Assembly: GCA_035635075.1 (NCBI GenBank)
Contig: DASQBT010000008.1
Coordinates: 1 to 23,110 of the forward strand
DNA length: 23,110 nucleotides
DNA from: DASQBT01 sp035635075
GTDB taxonomy: Bacteria; Pseudomonadota; Gammaproteobacteria; Burkholderiales; Thiobacillaceae
Reading direction: 5' to 3'
In this document: positions 16,261 to 23,024 of the stretch, in pieces
Position numbering within the stretch: position 1 is the first letter of the stretch
How the letters are laid out: each line of letters opens with the position of its first letter
The notes under the pieces: generated by a model
The model's input: the letters and a program-made list of their open reading frames with translations, nothing else
Database searches by the model: none
Told to the model about the DNA's origin: nothing
Translations under genes and position numbers: made by a program

Positions 16261-16295
16261 GAAGGCGGTTATCTTATGCCTAAGTGACCTTTTCC

Positions 16296-16766
16296 ATGAT
16301 CCTTTCGCGCACCAGCCAGTACGCAGTCCAGGCCCTCATTTACATGGCTACCCAGCCACCCGGGACACCGGTCCTGAACAAGGACATCGCAGTGAAACTG
16401 AATGTTCCTGCGCCGTACCTGGCGAAGATTCTGCAAGGGCTTGCCAAGGGCAATCTGCTTTACTCGTTTCGCGGTCGCACCGGCGGATTTTGTCTGCGCG
16501 AAGACGGCGGGAAAATAAATCTGATGGACATCATTCAGCAGACGGAAGGACCCAATTTCACCCAAAGCTGTCTTCTGGGGCTCAAGAAATGCTCGAATGA
16601 AACGGCGTGTCCCCTGCATTTTCGCTGGGTTCCAGTCAAAGAAAAAGTGATTGATCTGCTGCATGAGACTTCGCTGGAAAAACTCGCCAAAGCCGTGGAG
16701 TCCGGCAAGTACAGGCTTGCTGACTTGCCGGGTGACATGTTTCCGAGAACGGCAGAGCAGGAATAG
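16296..16766 (+). CDS. Rrf2 family Fe-S type transcriptional regulator
   Basis: A 156-residue winged-helix regulator of the Rrf2/IscR/NsrR family. It starts with the family N-terminus MILSRTSQYAVQAL, followed by the helix-turn-helix (VLNKDIAVKLNVPAPYLAKI, about 26-45) and the wing RGRTGGF. Three cysteines, C92, C99 and C105 (C-X6-C-X5-C), sit where IscR and NsrR bind an iron-sulfur cluster. I chose ATG 16296 over the GTG four codons upstream because it matches the family start. Location between the aa3 assembly genes and the Sco-cbb3 cluster suggests it senses Fe-S status, nitric oxide or redox state and controls oxidase genes. The signal and targets are not shown by sequence. Confidence 0.92.
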   Translation: MILSRTSQYAVQALIYMATQPPGTPVLNKDIAVKLNVPAPYLAKILQGLAKGNLLYSFRGRTGGFCLREDGGKINLMDIIQQTEGPNFTQSCLLGLKKCSNETACPLHFRWVPVKEKVIDLLHETSLEKLAKAVESGKYRLADLPGDMFPRTAEQE

Positions 16767-16943
16767 TTGGCAAAGCGTCGCGGAGGTATTCTCCAGGGGG
16801 CATGTCGGCGCATAAATGAGATCATCGCGCGTGGAGCCGCTCTTTGTCTGGTTCAGCTGGGGCGCACTGTGTACTTTCTACCAACCAGATCGTGCGAGTT
16901 GTGAGTTTGCGGTTATCGAAACCTTGTCTGGTCGCGTCGCTTA
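16767..16943 (+). other. Intergenic stretch between rrf2 and sco
   Basis: No conserved gene is visible in these 177 bases. A 42-codon frame (ATG 16816, stop TAA 16942-16944) ends in a TAATG overlap with the sco start, but it has no ribosome site and no recognisable protein features. No convincing promoter hexamers or terminator were found. Confidence 0.4.
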
Positions 16944-17540
16944 ATGAAATACATTCTGTTTGGCTTGTTTAGCTTGGTCCTGCTGGCCGGTTGCGGTCAA
17001 AACGCAACTCCGCCCGAGAAGCATTCGTTCAACGCCACCGATATCACCGGCGTTCCCTGGGGCAAGGACTTCAGTCTGACCGATCAGACCGGCCATGCCC
17101 GAAGCCTTAAGGATTTCCGCGGCAAGGTAGTGGCCATGTTTTTTGGCTACACCCACTGCCCCGATGTGTGCCCCACTACGCTGTCAGAGTTTGCATTGGC
17201 GCTCAAGCTGATGGGCAAAGATGCGGAACGCGTTCAGGTTTTGTTCATCACCGTTGATCCGGAACGAGACACGCCGGCACTGCTCGCCCAGTATGTTCCA
17301 GCGTTCAACCCCAGATTTTTGGGACTGTATACGGACGTGACATCTCTGCCCAAACTGGCGGCAGACTATAAAGTCGTGTACCAGAAGAGCGCTGGCAGCA
17401 GCCCGCAGGATTACCTGATTGATCATTCTGCCGGGACCTATGTCTACGATCCCCAGGGCAGACTCCGCCTGCTGGTTCCCTATGGCAGTAAGCCCAAGGC
17501 AATCGCGGAGGACCTCATCGCTCTACTGCAAGGGCATTGA
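16944..17540 (+). CDS. SCO1/SenC family copper chaperone lipoprotein
   Basis: A 198-residue thioredoxin-fold protein that delivers copper to oxidase metal centres. The start has a lipoprotein signal with lipobox LLAGC (C17 lipid-attached), so it is membrane-anchored on the periplasmic side. The copper ligands are all present: C72 and C76 in HCPDVCP and H161 in LIDHSAG. TVDPERDTP, typical of the family, is also seen. It lies between the Rrf2 regulator and ccoNOQP. In other proteobacteria SenC-type proteins help cbb3 oxidase assembly, so service to either oxidase is possible. Confidence 0.95.
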   Translation: MKYILFGLFSLVLLAGCGQNATPPEKHSFNATDITGVPWGKDFSLTDQTGHARSLKDFRGKVVAMFFGYTHCPDVCPTTLSEFALALKLMGKDAERVQVLFITVDPERDTPALLAQYVPAFNPRFLGLYTDVTSLPKLAADYKVVYQKSAGSSPQDYLIDHSAGTYVYDPQGRLRLLVPYGSKPKAIAEDLIALLQGH

Positions 17541-17559
17541 GTCACACGTCACACTAAGC

Positions 17560-17583
17560 GGCCCAAGGCTTCACTTGCGGGCC
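17560..17583 (+). terminator. Hairpin after sco, weak terminator candidate
   Basis: GGCCC (17560-17564) and GGGCC (17579-17583) can pair, with an inner AAG/CTT stem next to a 2-base bulge. It lies about 20 bases after the sco stop. The bases after it are GC-rich rather than T-rich, so intrinsic termination is uncertain. Confidence 0.3.
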
Positions 17584-17730
17584 TCCTCGGGCTATCGGCG
17601 AGCGGGGCGGCGATTGAACTTGGAGTCTCACGCCCCATTCTGTATCGGCTGATGAAACGCTACAACCTGTCCGGTTCCACCGCCGCACGGCTACTTTGAT
17701 TCGCTGGCCTCAATGGCCACTTTAATGTGC

Positions 17731-17751
17731 ACTGCGTTTTGCGAACGCAGT
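17731..17751. repeat. Perfect 8-bp inverted repeat
   Basis: ACTGCGTT (17731-17738) and AACGCAGT (17744-17751) flank the loop TTGCG. No T-tract follows on either strand, so it is not a usual terminator. It could be an operator or a structured RNA element about 250 bases before ccoN. Confidence 0.6.
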
Positions 17752-17806
17752 ATATTGAACTCGGGACTCAAAGTGCGGGACGCATTTTAGGGTCCATATC
17801 TGCTTG

Positions 17807-17898
17807 AGGTGCATTGCATCCTGCACCTTGCGTCTTGGCCGGGTAGGGGGTGCAGGCAAGTCCTGGCCCCAGAAGCGATTTTGCACCCTACCGCAAGG
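17807..17898. repeat. Cluster of four alternating GGTGCA motifs in nested inverted repeats
   Basis: GGTGCA occurs at 17808-17813 and 17849-17854, and its complement TGCACC at 17822-17827 and 17882-17887, giving a plus-minus-plus-minus order. The first pair forms the 7-bp stem AGGTGCA/TGCACCT (17807-17813, 17822-17828). The second pair lies in a longer stem with GGTAGGG (17842-17848) pairing CCCTACC (17886-17892) and TGCA pairing TGCA. An outer stem CCTTGCG (17826-17832) with CGCAAGG (17892-17898) shares bases with the first hairpin, so the two cannot fully form together. The function is unknown: multi-site operator or switching leader RNA are options. Confidence 0.65.
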
Positions 17899-17930
17899 CT
17901 GCTAATTTTCTCGAATAGTATTGGTGTACC

Positions 17931-17960
17931 TTGCCTAGAAATCAGCCAAACGATTAAAAT
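17931..17960 (+). promoter_or_regulatory. Likely ccoN promoter
   Basis: TTGCCT (17931-17936, 4/6) and TAAAAT (17955-17960, 5/6) are separated by 18 bases, placing transcription start near 17967, about 37 bases before the ccoN ATG. An ATATTCGACT motif (17974-17983), close to the left arm of the rrf2 promoter dyad, lies just downstream. If this promoter is used, the GGTGCA cluster is upstream DNA and not part of the transcript. Confidence 0.4.
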
Positions 17961-18003
17961 TCAGTGTTTCCTAATATTCGACTCATCTGAGAAGGGGCGG
18001 GCA

Positions 18004-19473
18004 ATGGCGGTAACGACCTACGCGAGCGCTGAACAATATAACTTTGATGTCGTAAAGAAGTTTTCCCTAATGGCGCTCGTTTGGGCCGTGATCGGCATGT
18101 TCGTGGGAGTCTACATCGCCTCCGAACTGGCCTGGCCCCTGCTCAATTTTGACAGCCCCTACATCTCGTTTGGCCGCTTTCGGCCGGTTCATACCACCAC
18201 GGTCATTTTTGGTTTCGGCGGCTCTGCCCTGTTCGCGACCTCGTATTACATTGTGCAGCGTACCTGCCAGACCCGCCTGATTTCGGACGGCATCGCTAGC
18301 TTCACGTTCTGGGGCTGGCAGGCGGTCATCCTGCTGGCTGACGTCTCGTACATGCTCGGTTATACGCAAGCGCGGGAATATGCGGAGATGGAATGGCCCA
18401 TCGATATATTGATCGAGGTGATCTGGGTCAGTTACCTGATCCTGTTTGTCGGCACGATCATGCGCCGCAAGCAACCCCACATTTACGTTGCAAACTGGTT
18501 CTATCTGGCGTTCATCCTCGCCACCGCCCTGCTGCATACGTTCAATAATTTGGCTGTGCCGGTGGGCCTCTTCTCCATGAAGTCCTACAGTTTATTTTCC
18601 GGCACTCAGGATGCCATGACCCAGTGGTGGTATGGGCATAACGCGGTAGGGTTCTTCCTGACCGCAGCCTTTCTCGGCATGATGTACTACTTCGTGCCCA
18701 AGCAGGCGGGCCGTCCCATCTATTCCTACCGCCTATCCATTGTCCACTTCTGGGCCCTGGGGTTCATGTATATGTGGGTGGGGGCGCACCACTTGCACTG
18801 GACCGCCTTGCCGGACTGGACCTCCACGCTGGCCGCAACCTTTTCCATCCTGCTGCTGATGCCTTCCTGGGGGGGCATGATCAACGGCATCATGACGCTC
18901 TCCGGCGCCTGGGACAAACTGCGTACCGATCCGGTGATGGCATTCCTGATCGTGGCCCTGTCCTTCTATGGCATGTCCACATTTGAGGGTCCCATGATGT
19001 CCCTCAAGGAAGTGAACGCGCTCTCGCATTACACGGATTGGACGATCGGCCATGTGCACTCCGGCGCCCTGGGGTGGGTGGCAATGATTACCTTCGGCTC
19101 GCTCTATCACATGATTCCCAAGCTTTGGGATACGAAGCTTTACAGTACCCGTTTGGTGAACGTGCATTTCTGGCTGGCCACGCTCGGCATCCTGCTATAC
19201 ATCACTGCGATGTGGATCTCCGGCATTACCCAGGGCCTGATGTGGCGCGCCTATGATCGCTTTGGCAACCTGCGCTATTCCTTTGTCGACTCGGTGGCGG
19301 CGGTGCACCCCTTCTACGTAATGCGTGCGATCGGCGGCGTATTCTTCCTCGCGGGTGTGCTGCTCATGGTTTACAACGTAGCCATGACCATTTTGCAGGT
19401 CAGGCGTGAGGAGGCCGAACTGGAAGCCAGGCTGGCGGCCAAAATCGCTCAGACCGGCGCCCAACCGAGTTAA
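18004..19473 (+). CDS. ccoN: cbb3-type cytochrome c oxidase subunit I
   Basis: Catalytic subunit of the high-affinity C-family heme-copper oxidase, with heme b and the heme b3-CuB site. The 489-residue, 12-helix protein shows H63 (heme b, in RPVHTTTV), CuB ligands H212 (WWYGHNAVGF), H262 and H263 (WVGAHHLHW), and the heme ligand pair H350/H352 (GHVHSGALGW). The tyrosine cross-linked in cbb3 enzymes would be in RPIYSYRLS, as expected for the C family. E327-E329 region STFEGPMM is also conserved. ATG 18004 is preceded by GAAGGGGCGGG; the open frame further upstream lacks oxidase features. Eight bases separate it from ccoO. Confidence 0.97.
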   Translation: MAVTTYASAEQYNFDVVKKFSLMALVWAVIGMFVGVYIASELAWPLLNFDSPYISFGRFRPVHTTTVIFGFGGSALFATSYYIVQRTCQTRLISDGIASFTFWGWQAVILLADVSYMLGYTQAREYAEMEWPIDILIEVIWVSYLILFVGTIMRRKQPHIYVANWFYLAFILATALLHTFNNLAVPVGLFSMKSYSLFSGTQDAMTQWWYGHNAVGFFLTAAFLGMMYYFVPKQAGRPIYSYRLSIVHFWALGFMYMWVGAHHLHWTALPDWTSTLAATFSILLLMPSWGGMINGIMTLSGAWDKLRTDPVMAFLIVALSFYGMSTFEGPMMSLKEVNALSHYTDWTIGHVHSGALGWVAMITFGSLYHMIPKLWDTKLYSTRLVNVHFWLATLGILLYITAMWISGITQGLMWRAYDRFGNLRYSFVDSVAAVHPFYVMRAIGGVFFLAGVLLMVYNVAMTILQVRREEAELEARLAAKIAQTGAQPS

Positions 19474-19481
19474 GTCAAGCC

Positions 19482-20234
19482 ATGAATTTCAACTTCAAGC
19501 ACGAATGGATAGAAACCAACATCGGCCTGCTGCTGGTGCTTACCATGCTCGCCATCAGCGTGGGCGGTTTGGTGGAAATCGCGCCCCTGTTCTTCATTGA
19601 CAAGACCGTGGAGAAAACGCCGGGCGTCGATGTCCGGCCGTATACGCCCCTGGAACAGCGGGGCCGTGACATTTACACCCGCGAAGGCTGCTATCTTTGC
19701 CACTCCCAGATGATCCGGCCGTTCCGCGATGAGAAGCTGCGCTATGGCCATTATTCACTCGCTGCGGAATCGCAGTATGACCATCCTTTCCAGTGGGGCT
19801 CCAAACGCACGGGTCCGGACTTGGCAAGAGTGGGCGGCAAGTATTCCAACGAATGGCACGTGCAGCACCTGAACAACCCCCGCTCCGTGGTGCCCGTGTC
19901 GGTCATGCCCAGCTATCCATGGCTGGCGACCACGCCTCTGGACACTTCCGATCTGGAGCAACGGATGAAGGCCTTGCGCGCAGTCGGCGTACCGTATTCG
20001 CTGACTCAGGCGGAATTCGATATCAACGTGAAGAGGTTCGGCCTCCAGACGGCGTCCATGCTGCACATACCCGATGCGCAGAAGAATCTGATCGAGCAGG
20101 CCAACCTGGGCAACTACGATGGCAACAAGGCGGGAGTGAGCGAACTGGACGCCCTGATCGCGTATCTGCAGGTTTTGGGCACCATGGTTGATTTCAGCAA
20201 AGTCGATGAAGACGCGCTGATCCATTCACGTTGA
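19482..20234 (+). CDS. ccoO: cbb3-type cytochrome c oxidase subunit II (mono-heme)
   Basis: Membrane-anchored mono-heme cytochrome c that passes electrons from CcoP to CcoN. The 250 residues have one N-terminal helix (about 14-36), the heme motif CYLCH at 70-74 and the likely axial methionine M142 in VMPSYPWL. The long conserved block SQMIRPFRDEKLRYG and the GPDLARVGGKYS segment are typical of CcoO/FixO. ATG 19482 lies eight bases after ccoN. It has a weak ribosome site, suggesting coupling to ccoN translation. Confidence 0.97.
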   Translation: MNFNFKHEWIETNIGLLLVLTMLAISVGGLVEIAPLFFIDKTVEKTPGVDVRPYTPLEQRGRDIYTREGCYLCHSQMIRPFRDEKLRYGHYSLAAESQYDHPFQWGSKRTGPDLARVGGKYSNEWHVQHLNNPRSVVPVSVMPSYPWLATTPLDTSDLEQRMKALRAVGVPYSLTQAEFDINVKRFGLQTASMLHIPDAQKNLIEQANLGNYDGNKAGVSELDALIAYLQVLGTMVDFSKVDEDALIHSR

Positions 20235-20259
20235 TATTTTCTGGCAGGAGGACTGGGTG

Positions 20260-20448
20260 ATGGATGGTCTGAACTGGTTCTCCAAGCCAGAAAACACCAA
20301 GCCGCTTGTCCTCATCATATTTTTTGTGATCTTTGTCGGCATCCTCTATTACGTTTTCGGAAGCAAGAGGCGCAGCGAGCGGCTTGAATCCTACCGGCAG
20401 ATACCCTTCATGGATGACGACGAGGACGAAGAAGAGGAAAAGCAATGA
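20260..20448 (+). CDS. ccoQ: CcoQ-type small subunit of cbb3 oxidase
   Basis: A 62-residue single-helix protein (helix at about 16-34) in the standard ccoQ position. ATG 20260 is spaced seven bases from a strong AGGAGGA ribosome site, better than the GTG one codon before it. CcoQ is thought to stabilise the cbb3 complex, notably CcoP binding. The conserved tail segment LPF of many CcoQ is read here as IPFMDDD. The C-terminus is very acidic, with nine Asp or Glu among the last twelve residues, more than I expect in most homologues. The stop overlaps the ccoP start (ATGA). Confidence 0.85.
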   Translation: MDGLNWFSKPENTKPLVLIIFFVIFVGILYYVFGSKRRSERLESYRQIPFMDDDEDEEEEKQ

Positions 20449-21368
20449 GCGAGCAGTTGCAGTCTCAATCTGTTCAGACCACCGGCCATGCCTGGGACGG
20501 AGACCTGCAGGAATTCAACAATCCGTTGCCGACTTGGTGGGTTTATACCTTCTATGTCACGGTTGCGTTCGCCGTTGTCTACTGGTTCCTCTATCCCTCG
20601 TGGCCGGTGGGAAAGGGTTTTTTTGGCGGGCTGTCCAGCATCACCTACGTGAACAAGCAGGGTGAAACCCAGAAAAGTCATTGGAACACCCGTGCCCTTT
20701 TGATGCAGAAGCTCAACCAGGCGGCAGAGATGCAAAAGCCGTACTTCAGTAAGATTGCGAGTTCCACTTTTGAGCAGATCGGCAAGGATCAGGAGCTTTC
20801 GGGGTTCGTGCAGTCTGCCGGACGGGCGCTATTCACCGACAACTGCGCGCCCTGTCACCAGCAGGGCGGGCAGGGTCTGGTTGGCGCCTATCCTAACCTG
20901 ACCGATGATGACTGGCTCTATGGCGGCAGCTACGAAAAGATCCAAGAGACGGTCAGTGATGGCCGGCGTGGCTACATGCCGACTTTCAGCGAAGTCCTCA
21001 CCCCCGCTCAGCTGGATGCCTTGGCAAACTACGTCGCGAGCCTTTCGGGAATAGCCCACGATGCGGCCAAGGCGGATGAGGGTAGCCAGCTCTTTCACAG
21101 CGAAACGGCGGCCTGCTATTACTGCCATGGCACTGATGGCAAGGGCAAGCAGGCTATCGGCGCCCCCAATCTGACGGACAAGATCTGGCTGTGGGCCAAT
21201 GTTCCCGGTGCGGACAGCGATGCAGCCAAGCTGGCAGCCATCCGCCAGGTGATCTACAGCGGCATAAACCGCGGCGTGATGCCGATGTGGAGCGAACGCC
21301 TGAGCCCGCAGGAGATCAAGGTGCTCACGGTTTATGTGCATGACGTGCTGGGTGGCGGCAGCAAGTAA
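20445..21368 (+). CDS. ccoP: cbb3-type cytochrome c oxidase subunit III (di-heme)
   Basis: Di-heme cytochrome c that accepts electrons from soluble or membrane cytochrome c and passes them to CcoO. The 307-residue protein has a cytosolic N-terminal stretch with HAWDGDLQEFNNPLPTWW, typical of CcoP, one membrane helix (about 32-50), and two cytochrome c domains with CAPCH (134-138, likely axial M178) and CYYCH (224-228, likely axial M279). ATG 20445 overlaps the ccoQ stop. It is followed by a 219-base gap before ccoG, so the structural genes ccoNOQP form one tight unit. Confidence 0.97.
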   Translation: MSEQLQSQSVQTTGHAWDGDLQEFNNPLPTWWVYTFYVTVAFAVVYWFLYPSWPVGKGFFGGLSSITYVNKQGETQKSHWNTRALLMQKLNQAAEMQKPYFSKIASSTFEQIGKDQELSGFVQSAGRALFTDNCAPCHQQGGQGLVGAYPNLTDDDWLYGGSYEKIQETVSDGRRGYMPTFSEVLTPAQLDALANYVASLSGIAHDAAKADEGSQLFHSETAACYYCHGTDGKGKQAIGAPNLTDKIWLWANVPGADSDAAKLAAIRQVIYSGINRGVMPMWSERLSPQEIKVLTVYVHDVLGGGSK

Positions 21369-21390
21369 TTATTCCTGGAGGGGGTGTTAA

Positions 21391-21418
21391 CGCCAATTTC
21401 GCTTCAGCGACAGTGGCG
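21391..21418 (+). terminator. Nested hairpin after ccoP, possible terminator or processing signal
   Basis: CGCCA (21391-21395) pairs with TGGCG (21414-21418), and inside TCGC (21399-21402) pairs with GCGA (21407-21410) around a TTCA loop, leaving a symmetric 3x3 internal loop. It starts 23 bases after the ccoP stop. No T-tract follows, so mRNA end protection or processing fits as well as termination. Confidence 0.4.
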
Positions 21419-21587
21419 ATTTGGGCGCATCCCTTTGTCGCAATCTGCGTGCAACGGCTCGGACTGTGGCGCGCCCTGTGTCCATCGTTTTCCTGCAGCA
21501 ACGCAGGCGTGAAATGAGCATTAACACACCCTGACGGCGGATCGTTGAAGACCCCACCTGAGGGGGTGCTCTATCTGAGGTCTAAGC

Positions 21588-23024
21588 GTGCAAGATCAGC
21601 TTGAAGAACAGTTGGCGCCCTTACAAAAGCGCATTCCTGTTTTTACTCGTTCGGTGAAGGGCGACTTCCGACGCTTCAAGTGGCTCGTGCTCATGCTTGC
21701 TTACGGCGTCTTCTTTGGCCTGCCTTGGCTCCCTTGGGCGCGAGCCGATGCACCCTCCCAGGCCGTACTGTTGGATCTACCCGGCCGCCGCTTTCTGATT
21801 TTCGACCTGACGGTCTACCCGCAGGATGTCTTGTGGCTGGCCTTGCTGCTGTTTATTGCGGCCGTCTTGCTGTTTTTCGTCACCGGACTGGTGGGACGGG
21901 CGTTCTGCGGGTATTTCTGTTTCCAGACGTTGTGGACCGATTTTTACATCTGGATCGAAACCAAGATCCAGGGCGAGCGGCCGGCCCGCATTCGTCTGTT
22001 CCGCCAGCCGTGGGATAAGGAAAAGACCCTCAAACTGGCGCTTACTCATGCACTCTGGCTGCTGGCTTCGTTCTGGACCGGTGTCACTTTCGCCGCCTAT
22101 TTTGCCTATGCGCCGCAGCTGCTCTCCGACGTCTTCACCGGACAGGCGGCTGCGGCAGCCTATCTGACGATCGGCCTCATCACGCTGTCCACCTATGCAG
22201 CGGCGGGTTTGATGCGCGAACAGGTTTGCACTTTCATCTGCCCGTATGGCCGGTTCCAGAGCGTGATGTACGACCGGGAAACTTTGGCGGTGCATTACGA
22301 TGCAAAGCGGGGCGAAGGCACGCATGGCAGGGCTGGCGCCCGCAGCGATCTGCGCAAGCTGGAACAGCGTCGTGCCCGGGGATATGGTGATTGCATAGAT
22401 TGCGGCATGTGCGTGCAGGTGTGCCCGGCGGGCATTGATATTCGTGACGGCCTGCAATACCGCTGCATCTCCTGCGGCCTATGCATTGATGCATGCAACA
22501 GCATCATGGATTCGATGCGTTTTCCGCGCGGTCTGATCCGTTACGATTCCGAAGCCAACCTGTCCCGGCCTCAACCGCAAGAACCTCAATTGCATTGGAA
22601 GCGGCTCAAGATCATCGGTTATGGCGTTGCGCTGGTGGGCATGACCGCCTATCTGATCCTCAGTATTGCGACCCGCAGCGATTTCGACAATTCGGTCAGC
22701 CAGGTGCGCCAACCGTTGTTCGTGACCTTATCCAATGGCGACATTCGCGACCGCTACCAAATCCAGATTACCAATACGGGAACGCACGAGGAGACTTACG
22801 CAATCAGCGCGCAGGACATTCCCCCGTCAGCGCTCGATTTGGGCAATTTCAAGACCGTGCATGTCAGGCCGGGGGAAAGCGCCACCGTTATGGCCTCGGT
22901 CAATCTGTCGCCGGAAAATGCCGCAAGAATTCACCAGTTCCAGTTCCTGATTACGCCTCAATCGGCGCCCGATCAGGCTCGGGCCGAGCTTGCCCGATTT
23001 AATGCCAATTCAACCCAGCCATGA
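21588..23024 (+). CDS. ccoG: Cytochrome c oxidase accessory protein CcoG
   Basis: Membrane-bound iron-sulfur protein linked to cbb3 oxidase assembly; in studied species it is proposed to reduce copper for CcoN. The 478 residues show a cytosolic start, several membrane helices (first near 33-50, others near 80-100, 155-175 and 190-208), and the motif FCGYFCFQTLWTDFYIWIE with C107 and C111. C214 and C218 lie in CTFICPYGRFQ. A ferredoxin-like region has C269/C272/C275/C279 and C293/C296/C299/C303, enough for two [4Fe-4S] clusters. A last helix (about 340-358) leads to a C-terminal immunoglobulin-like domain. Start is GTG 21588, with GAGG seven bases upstream. The end overlaps the next gene by four bases. 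Confidence 0.95.
   Translation: MQDQLEEQLAPLQKRIPVFTRSVKGDFRRFKWLVLMLAYGVFFGLPWLPWARADAPSQAVLLDLPGRRFLIFDLTVYPQDVLWLALLLFIAAVLLFFVTGLVGRAFCGYFCFQTLWTDFYIWIETKIQGERPARIRLFRQPWDKEKTLKLALTHALWLLASFWTGVTFAAYFAYAPQLLSDVFTGQAAAAAYLTIGLITLSTYAAAGLMREQVCTFICPYGRFQSVMYDRETLAVHYDAKRGEGTHGRAGARSDLRKLEQRRARGYGDCIDCGMCVQVCPAGIDIRDGLQYRCISCGLCIDACNSIMDSMRFPRGLIRYDSEANLSRPQPQEPQLHWKRLKIIGYGVALVGMTAYLILSIATRSDFDNSVSQVRQPLFVTLSNGDIRDRYQIQITNTGTHEETYAISAQDIPPSALDLGNFKTVHVRPGESATVMASVNLSPENAARIHQFQFLITPQSAPDQARAELARFNANSTQP

Larger units (their letters stand above)
17541..18003 (+). other. Long gene-free, repeat-rich region upstream of ccoN
   Basis: This 463-base stretch has no convincing gene. The first part holds a GGCCC/GGGCC hairpin just after sco (17560-17583) and GGGGCG/CGCCCC arms (17604-17609, 17631-17636). 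The middle holds a perfect 8-bp hairpin (17731-17751). The right part holds four alternating GGTGCA motifs inside nested stems (17807-17898). The last 70 bases contain the likely ccoN promoter and an ATATTCGACT motif. The coding frame of ccoN stays open upstream to 17809, but the translated sequence has no oxidase features. I found no TTGAT-N4-ATCAA site of the FNR/ANR type. Confidence 0.7.

Noticed and set aside
16816..16944. 42-codon frame ending in a TAATG overlap with sco
   Set aside because: No ribosome site, no recognisable helix, signal or motif, and odd composition; the overlap with the sco start is probably chance.
17652..17699. 15-residue frame in the sco-ccoN gap as a leader peptide
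   Set aside because: No ribosome site and no run of regulatory codons; far from the ccoN start.
17752..17775. TTGA...TCAA pair (17755-17771) as an FNR/ANR site
   Set aside because: The arms are nine bases apart rather than the six required between TTGA and TCAA, so it does not fit the consensus.
17809..18003. Upstream extension of the ccoN reading frame
   Set aside because: It would add 65 residues without similarity to CcoN N-termini, while ATG 18004 gives a family-like start with a purine-rich leader.
21384..21510. Short GTG-started frame just after a GGAGGGGG ribosome-like sequence behind ccoP
   Set aside because: The spacing of about two bases to GTG is too short and the product has no recognisable features.
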